DNA of 64,000 nt from Dehalobacter sp. DCM (GCF_024972775.1 NZ_CP092282.1:2597001-2661000); one strand, 5' to 3'; positions 27,889-37,956 are shown, counted from the stretch's first letter. Notes: a model not told the origin generated them from the sequence alone. Program-made: numbers and translations.

Positions 27889-29004
27889 TTAGCATTCAAG
27901 CGTTACCGTCAGATTATCACGATGAACTAATTCTTCTGCTTTAAGGTCAGGGATTAATTTAAGGATTTCTTCAGAGTGCAGCCCTTTGACTCGGTCAGTC
28001 TCTTCACTGCTAAGCTCGATGATCCCTCGGGCGACCTCTTCTCCTTGCGCATTCACAATTTTTACCAGGTCCTTACGCTCCCAAAAGCCCTGAGCTCCGG
28101 TCACGCCGGAAGCCAGCAGGCTTTTTCCGTCGCGAAGCAACGCTTTTTCTGCCCCGCTGTCGATGATGATTGTGCCGTTGGAAAGTGCCGCATAGGCTAT
28201 CCAACGTTTCTTGCTATTCATTTTATGTTTAGCCTGGGGGAAGTATGTCCCAAGCGGGCAGGCATCCTTAATCATCCCCGAGATTTCTTTCATTCGTGAT
28301 GCATTCATCAGAAAAGTCGCTGTACCAAAGCGTGTTGCCATCTCAGCGGCTTTAAGCTTCGTCACCATCCCGCCGGTACCTACAGCTGAACCGGCGCCAT
28401 CGGCGAGTCCTTTTACCTTAGAAACATCATCGACGTGGCGAATGAGCACGGCGTCAGGATGCGTCGCGGGGTTTGCTGTATAGAGGCCGTCGACATCCGT
28501 CATCAAGATCAGAAGGTCAGCATTGATCATACCTGCCACTAAGGCAGAAAGCCTGTCATTATCTCCAAAGCACAGTTCTTCGAAAACAACGGTGTCATTT
28601 TCATTGACGATGGGTACAATGCCGTAATTGAGAAGCTTCTCCAATGTATTTCGGGCATTTCGGTAATGACCGGCTTCAACGAGATCAATGCGTGACAGAA
28701 GGATCTGGGCACAGCTGAGCCCGTGTTTATCAAAATAGTAAGAATACCTTTCGATCAATATTCCTTGACCCACGGCAGCCGTTGCTTGTTTGCCGACGAT
28801 ATCACGCGGTCTTTCTTTCAGTTTCATTTTGGCCATTCCGGCTGCTACAGCGCCCGAACTTACCAGAATGACATCGATTCCCTGCACGCGCAGTTCGGCA
28901 ATGACTTCGGCTAACTGGTCGATGATCTGCTCATTGATCCCGCCTTGAGGCTGACTTAAACTGTTACTGCCTATTTTTATAACCGCCCTTTTCAGGGTAT
29001 TCAT
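27889..29004 (-). CDS. proB: Glutamate 5-kinase (ProB) with PUA domain
   Basis: Phosphorylates glutamate, the feedback-regulated first step of proline synthesis. The 371-residue product has an amino-acid-kinase domain (VIKIGSNSL, VSSGAVAAGM, NENDTV, TDVDGLYTANP) and a C-terminal PUA domain (about 280-371) with GVTGAQGFWERKDLV. The start ATG overlaps the proC stop in TGATG. A start one codon earlier (TTG) is possible. Confidence 0.96.
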   Translation of the reverse strand: MNTLKRAVIKIGSNSLSQPQGGINEQIIDQLAEVIAELRVQGIDVILVSSGAVAAGMAKMKLKERPRDIVGKQATAAVGQGILIERYSYYFDKHGLSCAQILLSRIDLVEAGHYRNARNTLEKLLNYGIVPIVNENDTVVFEELCFGDNDRLSALVAGMINADLLILMTDVDGLYTANPATHPDAVLIRHVDDVSKVKGLADGAGSAVGTGGMVTKLKAAEMATRFGTATFLMNASRMKEISGMIKDACPLGTYFPQAKHKMNSKKRWIAYAALSNGTIIIDSGAEKALLRDGKSLLASGVTGAQGFWERKDLVKIVNAQGEEVARGIIELSSEETDRVKGLHSEEILKLIPDLKAEELVHRDNLTVTLEC

Positions 29005-29804
29005 CAAACATACTCTCCTTCCATCTCTTCTGCCCGCTTAGCACACGCTTTCATCGCCTCAAAGACTATTTTTTCCAGTTCAGACTCCCGAAAACTTTCT
29101 AAAGCAGCAAACGTTGTGCCATTGGGGGAAGTCACTGCTTCCCTCAGTTCTGCCGATGTTTTGCCACTTTCTGCCTGCATTTTGCCTGCACCGATCAATG
29201 TCTGAGACGCCAGGAAGTCCGCTTCGTCTTTCGTTAAACCAAGCCGGACGCCGGCTTGGGCCATCAGTTCTGTTAAATAATAGAAATAGGCCGGACCACT
29301 GCCGCTGACTGCGGTAAGCGCATTCATCTTTCCGTCATCAATCCATACACATTTTCCCAATACCGAAAAGATATCCTGGGTAATATCGGCCTGTTTTTCC
29401 GAAACACAGCTGCCTCTCGCTAAGCCGGATACAGCCTGGAGCACGGCACTGGACGTATTGGGCATCACACGGACGATGGCAGCATCGGGAAGCGTCTTTT
29501 CATAAAAGGATAAGCTGATCCCGGCTGCTACTGAAATGATGAGTTTACCCCTGAGATTATAGGCTGCCAGATCATTCAGAAGCGCTTTTATATCTTTGGG
29601 TTTGACAGCCAGGAAAAGAACTTCTGATTCTTGAACGATCTCAGCAAAAGTTACCGCACGAATCGGGTATATCGTAGCTAATGCCGCTGCTTTTTCCTGA
29701 AATACGTCAAATGCTGCTATGTGATAAGACGTATTGCCTTGTACAAGTCCCTTAATGACGGATGAAGCTAAATTTCCTGTTCCAATAAAGCCAATTGAAA
29801 TCAT
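29004..29804 (-). CDS. proC: Pyrroline-5-carboxylate reductase (ProC)
   Basis: Last enzyme of proline synthesis. The 266-residue product begins MISIGFIGTGNLASSVIKG (Rossmann fold) and has the signature TAVSGSGPAYFYYLTELM. ATG at 29802-29804 is preferred; the ATG 15 bases upstream overlaps the GGGGTG ribosome site. First gene of the operon, directly downstream of the T-box. Confidence 0.96.
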   Translation of the reverse strand: MISIGFIGTGNLASSVIKGLVQGNTSYHIAAFDVFQEKAAALATIYPIRAVTFAEIVQESEVLFLAVKPKDIKALLNDLAAYNLRGKLIISVAAGISLSFYEKTLPDAAIVRVMPNTSSAVLQAVSGLARGSCVSEKQADITQDIFSVLGKCVWIDDGKMNALTAVSGSGPAYFYYLTELMAQAGVRLGLTKDEADFLASQTLIGAGKMQAESGKTSAELREAVTSPNGTTFAALESFRESELEKIVFEAMKACAKRAEEMEGEYV

Positions 29805-29913
29805 AAATACACCCCACATTTTTATATATTTGAATAATCGCCAATCTTATTAAAATCCACAGACCTTCACTCTTTGTCCTACGGTATGATTTATCCATAA
29901 AAAAGAAGATACT

Positions 29914-30175
29914 AAAAAAACTTCTTCTGTCCTGCTAAGGACGAAAGAAGTTGTCTTCCGCGGTACCACCTTAATTGCGCCTAGTACTCTGTAACACCTA
30001 ATTCCTTGTACTAGCGCCTCTTACCCTCTGATAACGGTGAGCAAACCGGAAGTAAAGACACTTCGAGCCTCGCAACTGGGTTTCAGTTAAATCGTCAGGG
30101 GAATTCCCACCATCATTCCCCTCTCTGGGTGACGCCTTAACCTACTGGGTTGGTCTTAAGCTTCTTTCCAGTTTA
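29914..30175 (-). promoter_or_regulatory. Proline T-box riboswitch leader of proCBA
   Basis: Minus-strand leader with the T-box signature GGTGGTACCGCGG (plus-strand 29958-29970), a Stem I with GGTTAAGGCGTC pairing to GACGATTTAAC, and specifier-loop context GAAACCCAGTT, giving codon CCC (Pro) at 30078-30080. A terminator hairpin, AACTTCTTTCGTCC with GGACAGAAGAAGTT, is followed by TTTTTTT (29914-29952). Uncharged tRNA-Pro should favour the antiterminator and switch on proline synthesis. Stem details were drawn by eye. Confidence 0.9.
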
Positions 30176-30200
30176 GCATAAAATGAACTTCGAAACAAGG

Positions 30201-31055
30201 TTAAAATAATCCGGCAAAACCGGCAATGAGCAAAACAACGGCAAAAATCATCCGGTAAACGGCAAATACACGCATGGGTTTCCGTTTGAGATAGGCAATA
30301 AATTTCTGGATGACAACCAGCGCCACCAGGAACGAGACAACAAATCCGATAATCAGCGCTATCATTTCCTGAGAAGTCAGTATTCCCAAGCCGCCAATCT
30401 TCACAATCTTGAGAAAGCTCATGCCGATCATCACCGGGATAGCCAAAAAGAAGGAAAATTCGGTGGCTGCAACGGTTGACAGTCCGGCAAACCATCCCCC
30501 GATAATAGTTGATGCTGAACGGGACATGCCGGGTATGACGGCTAAGCATTGAAATAAGCCAATCACAATGGCCTGCTTGGCAGATACATTAATACCCTGA
30601 CTGATCACTGTTTTTTTCATGGCGTTGACTCTGAGTTTATTCTCCGCATAAATCATCAGAATGGCTCCCAGAAATAGGGTGATTGCAACCGGTATCGGGT
30701 AAAACAAGTACTGTTCAGCAATGTCGTCAAAAAGGATTCCGATGACGGCACCAGGGACGCAAGCAAGAACGATCATCAGCCAGAATTTCAATCCGGACTT
30801 CTCATAGCTGATTTTGGATGGAAAAAAATTATATAAGGTATCAATGATTTTCCTCCAATAAAGAACAATAACAGCCAATATGGCTCCAAGCTGGATCACG
30901 TAGGTATACATTTCAACATAATAGGCATTTGTCCCTTTGAAGCCAATCAAATTTTGGAATATAATCAAGTGTCCGGTTGAGGAAACAGGCAAAAATTCAG
31001 TGATTCCTTCGACGATACCCAAGATGATGGATTGAATAATCAGAATAATATCCAT
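30201..31055 (-). CDS. uppP: Undecaprenyl-diphosphatase UppP (BacA)
   Basis: Membrane enzyme that dephosphorylates undecaprenyl diphosphate so the lipid carrier can be reused in cell-wall synthesis; it gives bacitracin tolerance. The 284-residue product has the N-terminal motif GIVEGITEFLPVSSTGHL and the internal repeat VIPGMSRSASTIIGGW, both active-site regions, and about eight membrane helices. It stands alone; the proline T-box begins just downstream. Confidence 0.96.
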   Translation of the reverse strand: MDIILIIQSIILGIVEGITEFLPVSSTGHLIIFQNLIGFKGTNAYYVEMYTYVIQLGAILAVIVLYWRKIIDTLYNFFPSKISYEKSGLKFWLMIVLACVPGAVIGILFDDIAEQYLFYPIPVAITLFLGAILMIYAENKLRVNAMKKTVISQGINVSAKQAIVIGLFQCLAVIPGMSRSASTIIGGWFAGLSTVAATEFSFFLAIPVMIGMSFLKIVKIGGLGILTSQEMIALIIGFVVSFLVALVVIQKFIAYLKRKPMRVFAVYRMIFAVVLLIAGFAGLF

Positions 31056-31313
31056 GTGTACTCCTTAGTTGGTAATTATTTCCCACTTACTTTTTCCTGG
31101 TTAATTTTGTACCTCATTATCTTATTTGTCAATAAGAATCCCTAAACTTAATGGCTTACACTTATGTAAGGCGGCCATTTCATCTCTATAGGATTATCTA
31201 TATATTCGATCATTTATTTATACGATTATCATGTACCATGCATGACTGCCCAATTGCTTTTATTTCATAGCAATAACCACGTGAGCTCCTTGGATGCCAT
31301 GATACCGCACCCG

Positions 31314-31694
31314 CTACTGCGGACTGTTATCCATGCGGACGATGTATTTTTGGCCGTTGATCATCGTACCCTTTAATAATTCACAGTGACGCAATACACT
31401 GACTTCTCGCAGCAGATCATCTTCAGATAAGTTAAATTCATGCATCAATGTGCTTGGCAGCGCTTGCTGGTTCTCCTTAACAAAGTCATAGATCCTCTTT
31501 TGTAACTCGGTTAGTCCATCCGTTCCTTCATGTCCAGTCATCTTCCGCGTTAGTTTAGCGCTGTGAACTGCAGCGACATCACACGTTCTCGGCACGCTAA
31601 CGACATCGACATAACAGTCTTCGCACAGGATTTGACCCCAATAGGTCATTTCCTCTCCGATGGGGATTTCTTGATTACATTTCGTACACATCAT
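31314..31694 (-). CDS. Small zinc-finger and winged-helix protein of unknown role
   Basis: The 126-residue product has an N-terminal zinc-ribbon or LIM-like finger, MCTKCNQEIPIGEEM followed by CEDCYVD (Cys 3, 6 and a second CxxC near 24-27). Its C-terminal half (about 60-120) has the pattern of a winged helix: LQKRIYDFVKENQ, STLMHEFNLSEDDLLREVSVLRHCELL. No specific family is recognised. A perfect 20-base palindrome lies 54 bases before the start codon and could be an operator. No partner gene is evident. Confidence 0.75.
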   Translation of the reverse strand: MMCTKCNQEIPIGEEMTYWGQILCEDCYVDVVSVPRTCDVAAVHSAKLTRKMTGHEGTDGLTELQKRIYDFVKENQQALPSTLMHEFNLSEDDLLREVSVLRHCELLKGTMINGQKYIVRMDNSPQ

Positions 31695-31747
31695 AGTTCT
31701 TACTCCTCTGTAAATTTATACATTATTCTTTTTATTTAACTCGCTTG

Positions 31748-31767
31748 ATTCGAATCCGGATTCGAAT
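31748..31767. repeat. Perfect 20-base palindrome upstream of the zinc-finger gene
   Basis: ATTCGAATCCGGATTCGAAT reads the same on both strands. It is flanked by weaker nested repeats: GCTTG before and CAAGC after, and AACTC and GAGTT further out (about 31738-31798). It may be an operator for the small gene at 31314-31694 or a folded RNA/DNA element. No T run follows in either direction. Confidence 0.6.
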
Positions 31768-31854
31768 TTAACAAGCTCCTGTCGGGAGTCGTGAGTTAGT
31801 TTTATGATTAACACCCCTTTGGGATGACAATTACTAGTACATCATTCTTAAATT

Positions 31855-32065
31855 TACCTTGTTAATCCTAAATCTCATATATCCTGGGGGCAGATTTTTC
31901 GCAATATTGCGTTGTCTTGTCGCTCCCATGCCCTCCATGGCATCCGCGACATTTGTCCATCCGTGGACTTCAATCGGCATATGGTCGGTATGCCTCAATC
32001 CTCCGCCTTGTCTTTCAAAAAATTTGCTCTCCATTATATTTAATTTTAAGGGTTAACAAGGAACT
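31855..32065 (-). repeat. Family 1 inverted-repeat element, copy A (with internal insertion)
   Basis: Read on the minus strand it starts AGTTCCTTGTTAACCC and ends GGATTAACAAGGTA, the same ends as the copies at 44780 and 47966. It shares the inner arms GCAAATTTTTTG-like and GAAAAATCTGC and the core GACAAGGCGGAGGATTGAG. It is about 50 bases longer than the other copies: an extra segment between GATTGA and GACAACGC holds small hairpins. An open frame of 66 codons runs through it but looks incidental. Confidence 0.75.
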
Positions 32066-32081
32066 AGGCATGAAATCAAAT

Positions 32082-32387
32082 CTAAATCATCAATTCAACC
32101 ATAAACACGATGATGCAAGCGATCAGTGACACTTTGAATAAGCCTTGTTTGCAATAAGCCAAGATCATCGCAGAAATAAAACCTGCCAAACCGGACCAAA
32201 GTGATTTCGTCGCACTGAGGATCGCCGGGAATGTCATCACGGCTAACGTCACATAAGGTACGTAGTATAAGAAGGATTTAATATAGATATTCTTGATTTC
32301 TTTGCGTAAGATAGTCAATGGAATCAGTCGGATAAGATAGGTGACCAGAGCCATCACGACGATGTAGAGATAAACATTAGCGCTCAT
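32082..32387 (-). CDS. azlD: AzlD-type branched-chain amino acid exporter small subunit
   Basis: The 101-residue product has about four membrane helices and typical AzlD features (VMALVTYLIRLIPL, FLYYVPYVTLAVMTFPAIL). ATG at 32385-32387 has GGAGGG upstream; a longer frame is less likely. It overlaps azlC by 11 bases. AzlCD exports branched-chain amino acids and analogues, which fits its location beside the ilv-leu operon. Confidence 0.92.
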   Translation of the reverse strand: MSANVYLYIVVMALVTYLIRLIPLTILRKEIKNIYIKSFLYYVPYVTLAVMTFPAILSATKSLWSGLAGFISAMILAYCKQGLFKVSLIACIIVFMVELMI

Positions 32388-33102
32388 CGGTTCCCTCCTT
32401 GATCGGGAACAGTAACGCGGCAGCCCCGGCAATCAGCAATGTCAAGACAATAATTTTAGTACCGGATGAGATTGGACTGAGAATCGAAACCTTGGTAAAG
32501 AGGAAGCTCAATCCCATAGAAAATATGATAATACCGGTTAATACCTTGTTTCCCCTGGCGGGCGGTACAATAATGGCGATGAACATGCCGTAAAGAGCCA
32601 CACTCAAGGCGCTGATGATCCGAGGAGGCAGCAAACCGCCGGATAGAACGCCCAGTAATGTGCCCAGAACCCATCCGCTTATCGAAATAGTCATCAACCC
32701 ATAATTATAATACGGATTCAATTTCCCCTCACGAACCACAGAAACACCAAAAATTTCATCGGTGATACCAAACGCCACAAATAAGCGATGCGCAAATGCC
32801 GTTTTCGGATCGAATTTTTGAGCCAGTGAAAACGACATCAAGCAATAACGGATGTTGATCACCAATTGGGTGATGGCCATTTCAATATAGGATGAAGAAG
32901 TACTTATTAATGCCAGAGAAGCGAATTGACCCGCCGAGGTCAGATTAGTAGCTGACATAATAACCGCCTGTGACGATGTAAGCCCAGAACTCTTGGCCAT
33001 AATGCCAAATGTAAAGGAAACAGCGATGTAACCAAGGCATATCGGGATTCCGTCTTTTATGCCGTTTGTCCACGCTTTCCTTTGTGATGATTTCTTGTTC
33101 AT
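32377..33102 (-). CDS. azlC: AzlC-type branched-chain amino acid exporter large subunit
   Basis: The 241-residue membrane protein starts MNKKSSQRKAWTNGIKDGIP and carries the conserved AVSFTFGIMAKSSGL, TSAGQFASLAL and NIRYCLMSFSLAQKF blocks. The ATG at 33100-33102 is preceded by AAAGGAC and fits family length; upstream in-frame codons are not supported. It lies 125 bases after leuB, so it may be co-transcribed with the ilv-leu operon or have its own promoter. Confidence 0.93.
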   Translation of the reverse strand: MNKKSSQRKAWTNGIKDGIPICLGYIAVSFTFGIMAKSSGLTSSQAVIMSATNLTSAGQFASLALISTSSSYIEMAITQLVINIRYCLMSFSLAQKFDPKTAFAHRLFVAFGITDEIFGVSVVREGKLNPYYNYGLMTISISGWVLGTLLGVLSGGLLPPRIISALSVALYGMFIAIIVPPARGNKVLTGIIIFSMGLSFLFTKVSILSPISSGTKIIVLTLLIAGAAALLFPIKEGTDER

Positions 33103-33227
33103 GATGTATGAGTCCTTTTCGATAGATGATGCATTGTCTACCCCATTATACAAAAACAAAAGTGAAGCAGTAAAGGTCCTGCCTATACTGCTCCACAGAA
33201 TATACCCCAAAAAAACATATTTTTTGT

Positions 33228-34286
33228 TTAGAGTGCAGCAATGACCGCCTCACCCATTTCCCTCGTTCCAAGAATCTGGTCGCCGGGTTTAGCCAGATCG
33301 GCTGTACGATATCCTTGTTCTAATACCCTTGCTACTGCATTTTCAATGCGATCGGCTTCGTGATTCAAATCAAAGGTATAGCGCAGCATCATGGCTGCTG
33401 ACAGAATCGTCGCCAAGGGATTGGCTTTGTTTTGTCCGGCTATATCCGGAGCGGAGCCATGGGCCGGTTCATACAGACCCTTTTTACCGTTCATACTGGC
33501 GGAAGCCAGCATACCGATGGAACCCCCGAGCATTGACGCCAAATCGGTCAGAATATCGCCGAACATATTCTCCGTGACAATCACATCAAATTGCTCAGGA
33601 TAACGAACGAGCTGCATGGCCGCGTTGTCAACATACATGTGGGTCAATTCAACATCCGGATACGTCTTGGCCATGTCCTCAGCAATTTCCCGCCAGAAAC
33701 GTGACGATTCGAGAACATTGGCCTTATCAACCGAGCAGAGTTTCTTTCTTCTCCCTTGGGCTGTTACAAAACCCAGCTCCAATATCCTGCGAATTTCATC
33801 TTCGGTATACAACAACACGTCATAGGCTGCCGGCGGGTCAGCCTGTCGGCCTTTTTCGCCAAAGTAGATGCCGCCAGTCAGTTCGCGGATAACAACCATA
33901 TCGACATTCTTAACCACATCTTCCTTTAACGTGGATGCGGAAATCAAGGATGGAATCATCTTAACCGGCCGGATATTGGAGTACAAGCCAAGCTCTTTGC
34001 GAATGGGCAGCAGTGCACCGAGTTCCGGTCTTTCTTGCGCAGGCAATGTATCCCATTTCGGTCCGCCAATAGCGCCTAAAAGAACAGCGTCCGCTTCCTG
34101 ACACGCCGTCAGCGTATCCGCTGGCAGGGCTTTGCCGACAGCATCAATGGCGGCTCCTCCGATGAGATAGTTAGCAAATTCAAATTTTAGGGGTGAGTCC
34201 GATAAAACAGCCTGAAGCACCTTCAGCGCTTCGGGAATGATTTCTCTTCCGATCCCGTCTCCGGGAAGCACGGCAACCTTAGGCAT
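33228..34286 (-). CDS. leuB: 3-isopropylmalate dehydrogenase (LeuB)
   Basis: Oxidative decarboxylation of 3-isopropylmalate, third step of leucine synthesis. The 352-residue product has the N-terminal [16 protein letters not shown], the substrate-binding [12 protein letters not shown], and [26 protein letters not shown]. It overlaps leuD by eight bases and is the last gene of the ilv-leu operon. Confidence 0.97.
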   Translation of the reverse strand: MPKVAVLPGDGIGREIIPEALKVLQAVLSDSPLKFEFANYLIGGAAIDAVGKALPADTLTACQEADAVLLGAIGGPKWDTLPAQERPELGALLPIRKELGLYSNIRPVKMIPSLISASTLKEDVVKNVDMVVIRELTGGIYFGEKGRQADPPAAYDVLLYTEDEIRRILELGFVTAQGRRKKLCSVDKANVLESSRFWREIAEDMAKTYPDVELTHMYVDNAAMQLVRYPEQFDVIVTENMFGDILTDLASMLGGSIGMLASASMNGKKGLYEPAHGSAPDIAGQNKANPLATILSAAMMLRYTFDLNHEADRIENAVARVLEQGYRTADLAKPGDQILGTREMGEAVIAAL

Positions 34287-34767
34287 TCTTTTTTTTCTCC
34301 TTTACGTAGGGCACAAGTCCACCGGCTTTAATCAATTCCTGCATAAACGGCGGAAAAGGTATCGCCTGGAACGTTGTTCCTTTGGTGATATTCTTGATGG
34401 TACTTGTCTCCAGATCGACATCAACGTCATCCCCTGCATCGATTCCCTGGACCGCCTCAGGCGACTCCAGGATCGGCAGGCCAATATTGAGGGCATTCCG
34501 ATAGAAGATACGGGCATATGACTCAGCGATCACCGCTTTGATTCCGGCAGCTTTAATCGCCAACGGTGCATGCTCGCGGGAAGAGCCGCAACCAAAATTC
34601 TTACCGCCGATGATCATATCGCCTGCTTGAACATTGGCTGCGAATGCCGTATCGGCATCCTCCATACAGTGGGCCGCTAAATGTTCCGGTTCAAAACGAT
34701 TCATATAGCGTGCAGGAATAATCACGTCAGTGTCAATATCATGGCCAAATTTCCATGCTTTACCCAT
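34279..34767 (-). CDS. leuD: 3-isopropylmalate dehydratase small subunit (LeuD)
   Basis: Small (swivel) subunit of isopropylmalate isomerase. The 162-residue product has [15 protein letters not shown] and the active-site loop [15 protein letters not shown]. The short length matches the LeuD2/archaeal-type small subunit found in Clostridia. It overlaps leuC and leuB by eight bases on each side, so the three are tightly coupled. Confidence 0.96.
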   Translation of the reverse strand: MGKAWKFGHDIDTDVIIPARYMNRFEPEHLAAHCMEDADTAFAANVQAGDMIIGGKNFGCGSSREHAPLAIKAAGIKAVIAESYARIFYRNALNIGLPILESPEAVQGIDAGDDVDVDLETSTIKNITKGTTFQAIPFPPFMQELIKAGGLVPYVKEKKKNA

Positions 34768-36034
34768 TGGAAATCACCTCCCCAGGATGAACGATTTCAC
34801 CGCATACCGCAGCTGCGGCAGCGACGGCAGGATTACACAAATAGACTTCACTTTCCGGATGCCCCATGCGTCCTACAAAATTCCGGTTTGTTGTTGACAG
34901 TGCACGTTCGCCCTTAGCGAGAATCCCCATATGGCCCCCGAGACAAGGGCCGCAGGTTGGCGTGCTGACGGCAGCACCCGCTTCGATCATCGTCTGGACC
35001 CAGCCGCGATTGATCGACTCCAAGAGGATATCCTGAGTTCCAGGGAAGATGATACAACGAATATTGGGATGGATCTTCTTCCCTTTCAGGATATTCGCAG
35101 TGATCTCCATATCTTCCAGTCTGCCGTTGGTACAGGAACCGATAACAACCTGATCTACTTTTAAGCCCATCGCTTCGTTAATGGGCCGGGTATTTTCCGG
35201 AAGATGCGGATAGGCGATCTGCAGCGGAATGTCTTCTGTATTGAACTCATAAACTTTTTCATACACGGCGTCCGGATCACTGGTGTAAACGGTGAAGGGT
35301 CTTTTAGCCCGTGCTTTCACATAGTCTAACGTGATATCATCCGGCTCAATGATCCCTGCTTTACCGCCGGCTTCGATAGCCATATTGCAAATGGTCAGTC
35401 TGTTATCCATTGATAGTGCCCGGATACCGTCGCCGGCAAATTCCATCGCCTTATAACGGGCACCATCTACTCCTATTTTCCCAATAATATAAAGAATCAA
35501 GTCCTTGCCGCTGACGAAAGGCTGATACTTCGTGCCATGAAAAACAAACTTCAACGTCTCCGGTACCTTAAACCAGGCTTCCCCTGTTGCCATGCCTGCC
35601 GCACAGTCAGTGCTGCCGACGCCGGTGGCAAATGCCCCCAACGCGCCGTAGGTACACGTGTGGGAATCCGCACCGATGATCAAATCGCCGGGTACAACCA
35701 CTCCCTGTTCCGGCAGAAGGCAATGTTCAATGCCGACTCTTCCTGTATCCCAGTAATGAGTTATATCTTGCTTGCGGGCAAATTCCCGTAAGATTTTGCT
35801 TTGTTCGGCGGAAGCAATATCCTTGTTCGGTGTAAAATGATCCGGTACCAGCGCGATCTTTTCCCTATCGAACACCTTTTCTATTCCAAGCTTTTCAAAT
35901 TCCCTTATTGCCACTGCACCTGTAATATCATTGGATAATACGATATCCAGTTTAGCATTGATAATCTCTCCTGGAACAACTTTATCAACGCCCGCATGAG
36001 CAGCCAGGATTTTTTCACTGATTGTCATACCCAT
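34760..36034 (-). CDS. leuC: 3-isopropylmalate dehydratase large subunit (LeuC)
   Basis: [4Fe-4S] aconitase-family subunit converting 2- to 3-isopropylmalate. The 424-residue product has [20 protein letters not shown], the cluster cysteines in VIGSCTNGR and [11 protein letters not shown], and a C-terminal [14 protein letters not shown]. About 420 residues with no fused swivel domain, so it needs the adjacent LeuD. A gap of 292 bases holding a family 2 element separates it from leuA. Confidence 0.96.
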   Translation of the reverse strand: MGMTISEKILAAHAGVDKVVPGEIINAKLDIVLSNDITGAVAIREFEKLGIEKVFDREKIALVPDHFTPNKDIASAEQSKILREFARKQDITHYWDTGRVGIEHCLLPEQGVVVPGDLIIGADSHTCTYGALGAFATGVGSTDCAAGMATGEAWFKVPETLKFVFHGTKYQPFVSGKDLILYIIGKIGVDGARYKAMEFAGDGIRALSMDNRLTICNMAIEAGGKAGIIEPDDITLDYVKARAKRPFTVYTSDPDAVYEKVYEFNTEDIPLQIAYPHLPENTRPINEAMGLKVDQVVIGSCTNGRLEDMEITANILKGKKIHPNIRCIIFPGTQDILLESINRGWVQTMIEAGAAVSTPTCGPCLGGHMGILAKGERALSTTNRNFVGRMGHPESEVYLCNPAVAAAAAVCGEIVHPGEVISNG

Positions 36035-36090
36035 TGGCAGCTGCCTCCTTTACTAAAATAGTGTTGAATATACTAGTACAACGTTCTCTA

Positions 36091-36256
36091 AATAACTAGA
36101 CATTCAACCCCCATAGCTCGGTCTGCGTACCACATTTCCGGCGGCAAGCGGAGTAGGATTGCGGAGCGCGGCTCTTTGCGCCACGGATGGCGCAAGAGAC
36201 GAAAGCGGAATGTGGTGCGCGGACCGGACCCAAGAGAATATAGTTGTCTAATTATT
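36091..36256. repeat. Family 2 inverted-repeat element inside the ilv-leu operon
   Basis: Nested arms: outer AATAACTAGACA (36091-36102) with TGTCTAATTATT (36245-36256), 11 of 12; middle CGGTCTGCGTACCACATTTC (36119-36138) with its near complement at 36206-36226; inner TTGCGCCA with TGGCGCAA around a four-base loop. It fills most of the leuA-leuC gap. It has no coding frame and could form a long hairpin in the mRNA. A fragment lies at 37913-37954. Confidence 0.75.
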
Positions 36257-36326
36257 GAAAGATCAAAATACTAGATAATGTCAGCCAAAATATGCTGGTT
36301 TTTCTTAAAAATACAAAAGGCGTGTT

Positions 36327-37859
36327 CTAGCGTTTCTTGATTGTGATCCAGCCTTTGGTCAGGGCCCGATTGACTGCCTGGACATAGGCTTTGATACTTG
36401 CTTCAATAACGTCTGTACTGACTCCCCGACCGGCGGCCTTATGCTCTCCAAAAGCTACGGTGACAGTAACTTCACCTTGGGAGTCTTCTCCACTGTCAAT
36501 AGCCTGCAACGCGTAATTCTCTAATACACCGTCGACGCCGATGATTTTATCGATTGCTTTATAAGCAGCGGCAACGGATCCGTCGCCATAAGCGGCTTTG
36601 ACCAATTCTTCGTTGTCATCATAGCCATTGGTGTGAACCAATCCAATTGTAGCCGTCGGCTTTAAGGTGTTTCCACTGAGGATTTGCCAGTAATCCAACT
36701 TAACCAATTCTGCCGCTTTTATTTCAGCCAGAGCATAAAGATCAGCTTCAGTGATGACCTTTTTCTTTTCGGCGAGGACTTTGAAATCTTCAAAGAGTTT
36801 TTGGAAGCGCTGCTCATCCATTTCAATATTGAGATCATCCAGTGATTGTTTAACAGCGTGCCGCCCGGAATGTTTGCCTAACACGATAGTATTTATGTCC
36901 AGCCCGATGGCCTCGGGGGACATAATCTCATAGGTTGACCGTTCTTTAAGGACGCCATCCTGGTGGATACCCGATTCATGAGCAAAGGCGTTTTTTCCAA
37001 CCACTGCTTTATTTGCTTGGATTCGCATACCGGTCAATCTGCTTACCAAATTGCTGGTGCGGGTAATTTCCTTTGTATTGATACCCGTCTCTACGCCATA
37101 CCATTCTTTTCGTGTAGACAAGGCCATGGCTACTTCTTCCAAAGCGGCGTTACCTGCCCGCTCGCCGAGACCGTTCATTGCACATTCGATCTGATGGATG
37201 CCGACATTGACAGCAGCCAGAGAATTAGCAACCGCTAAACCCAGATCGTTATGGCAGTGAACACTCACTTTGACTTTTTCTATGCCGGTTGTCTTCGCCA
37301 TGACCGCCTTGATAAAGTCGGCAAACTCACCGGGCATGGCATAACCCACTGTATCTGGGATATTAATAACCGTGGCACCCGCTTTGATCACCCGCGAGAA
37401 TATTTGGGCCAAGAAGTCTATGTGGCTGCGCGAAGCATCTTCGGCACTGAATTCCACGTCGCTGACTTTGGATCTGGCGAGTTCGACCCCGCGCACAGCA
37501 AGTTCTAAAACGTGATCCGGTGTTTTGCGCAGCTTATATTGCATGTGAATCGGGGACGTAGCAATAAATGTATGAATTCGCGGGCTTTCCGCAATACGGA
37601 TCGCTTCCCAAGCCCTGTCAATGTCTTTTTCTTCTGCTCTGGCGAGGGCCGCTATCGTGGAATTCTTAACTTTCTCTGCAATAAGTGCTACCGCCTGGAA
37701 ATCACCCGGGGAGGTAATCGGAAAACCGGCTTCAATAACATCAACACCGAGCTTCTCAAGCTGACGGGCTATTTGCAGTTTTTCTTCCATGTTTAAAGCG
37801 ACACCCGGTGATTGTTCCCCATCTCTTAAAGTCGTATCGAAAATATCCAGTCGTCTCAT
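36327..37859 (-). CDS. leuA: 2-isopropylmalate synthase (LeuA)
   Basis: Condenses acetyl-CoA with 2-ketoisovalerate, first committed step of leucine synthesis. The 510-residue product has the TIM-barrel start [16 protein letters not shown], the metal-binding [31 protein letters not shown], and a C-terminal regulatory domain (about 390-510) as expected for leucine feedback. It follows ilvC with a 97-base gap that holds a family 2 fragment. Confidence 0.97.
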   Translation of the reverse strand: MRRLDIFDTTLRDGEQSPGVALNMEEKLQIARQLEKLGVDVIEAGFPITSPGDFQAVALIAEKVKNSTIAALARAEEKDIDRAWEAIRIAESPRIHTFIATSPIHMQYKLRKTPDHVLELAVRGVELARSKVSDVEFSAEDASRSHIDFLAQIFSRVIKAGATVINIPDTVGYAMPGEFADFIKAVMAKTTGIEKVKVSVHCHNDLGLAVANSLAAVNVGIHQIECAMNGLGERAGNAALEEVAMALSTRKEWYGVETGINTKEITRTSNLVSRLTGMRIQANKAVVGKNAFAHESGIHQDGVLKERSTYEIMSPEAIGLDINTIVLGKHSGRHAVKQSLDDLNIEMDEQRFQKLFEDFKVLAEKKKVITEADLYALAEIKAAELVKLDYWQILSGNTLKPTATIGLVHTNGYDDNEELVKAAYGDGSVAAAYKAIDKIIGVDGVLENYALQAIDSGEDSQGEVTVTVAFGEHKAAGRGVSTDVIEASIKAYVQAVNRALTKGWITIKKR

Positions 37860-37912
37860 TTTCCGTCACCTCCAACTTATCATTCCTGAATTCGGGTTAA
37901 CACATCACATCA

Positions 37913-37954
37913 GGTCTGCATGCCACCGTTCCGGCGACAAGCGGAGCATGACTG
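37913..37954. repeat. Family 2 element fragment between ilvC and leuA
   Basis: GGTCTGCATGCCACCGTTCC and the following GGCGACAAGCGGAG match 36120-36153 of the full element at about 29 of 34 positions. The opposite arm is missing. It abuts the ilvC stop codon (37957-37959). Confidence 0.6.
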
Positions 37955-37956
37955 TC

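Noticed and set aside
31738-31798. tRNA-like sequence near the 20-base palindrome
   Set aside because: TTCGAATCC resembles a T-loop, but no acceptor, D or anticodon arms fit a cloverleaf.
31834-32034. 66-codon frame inside family 1 copy A
   Set aside because: It lies wholly inside a hairpin repeat and differs from the frames of the other copies after the first third; treated as part of the repeat.
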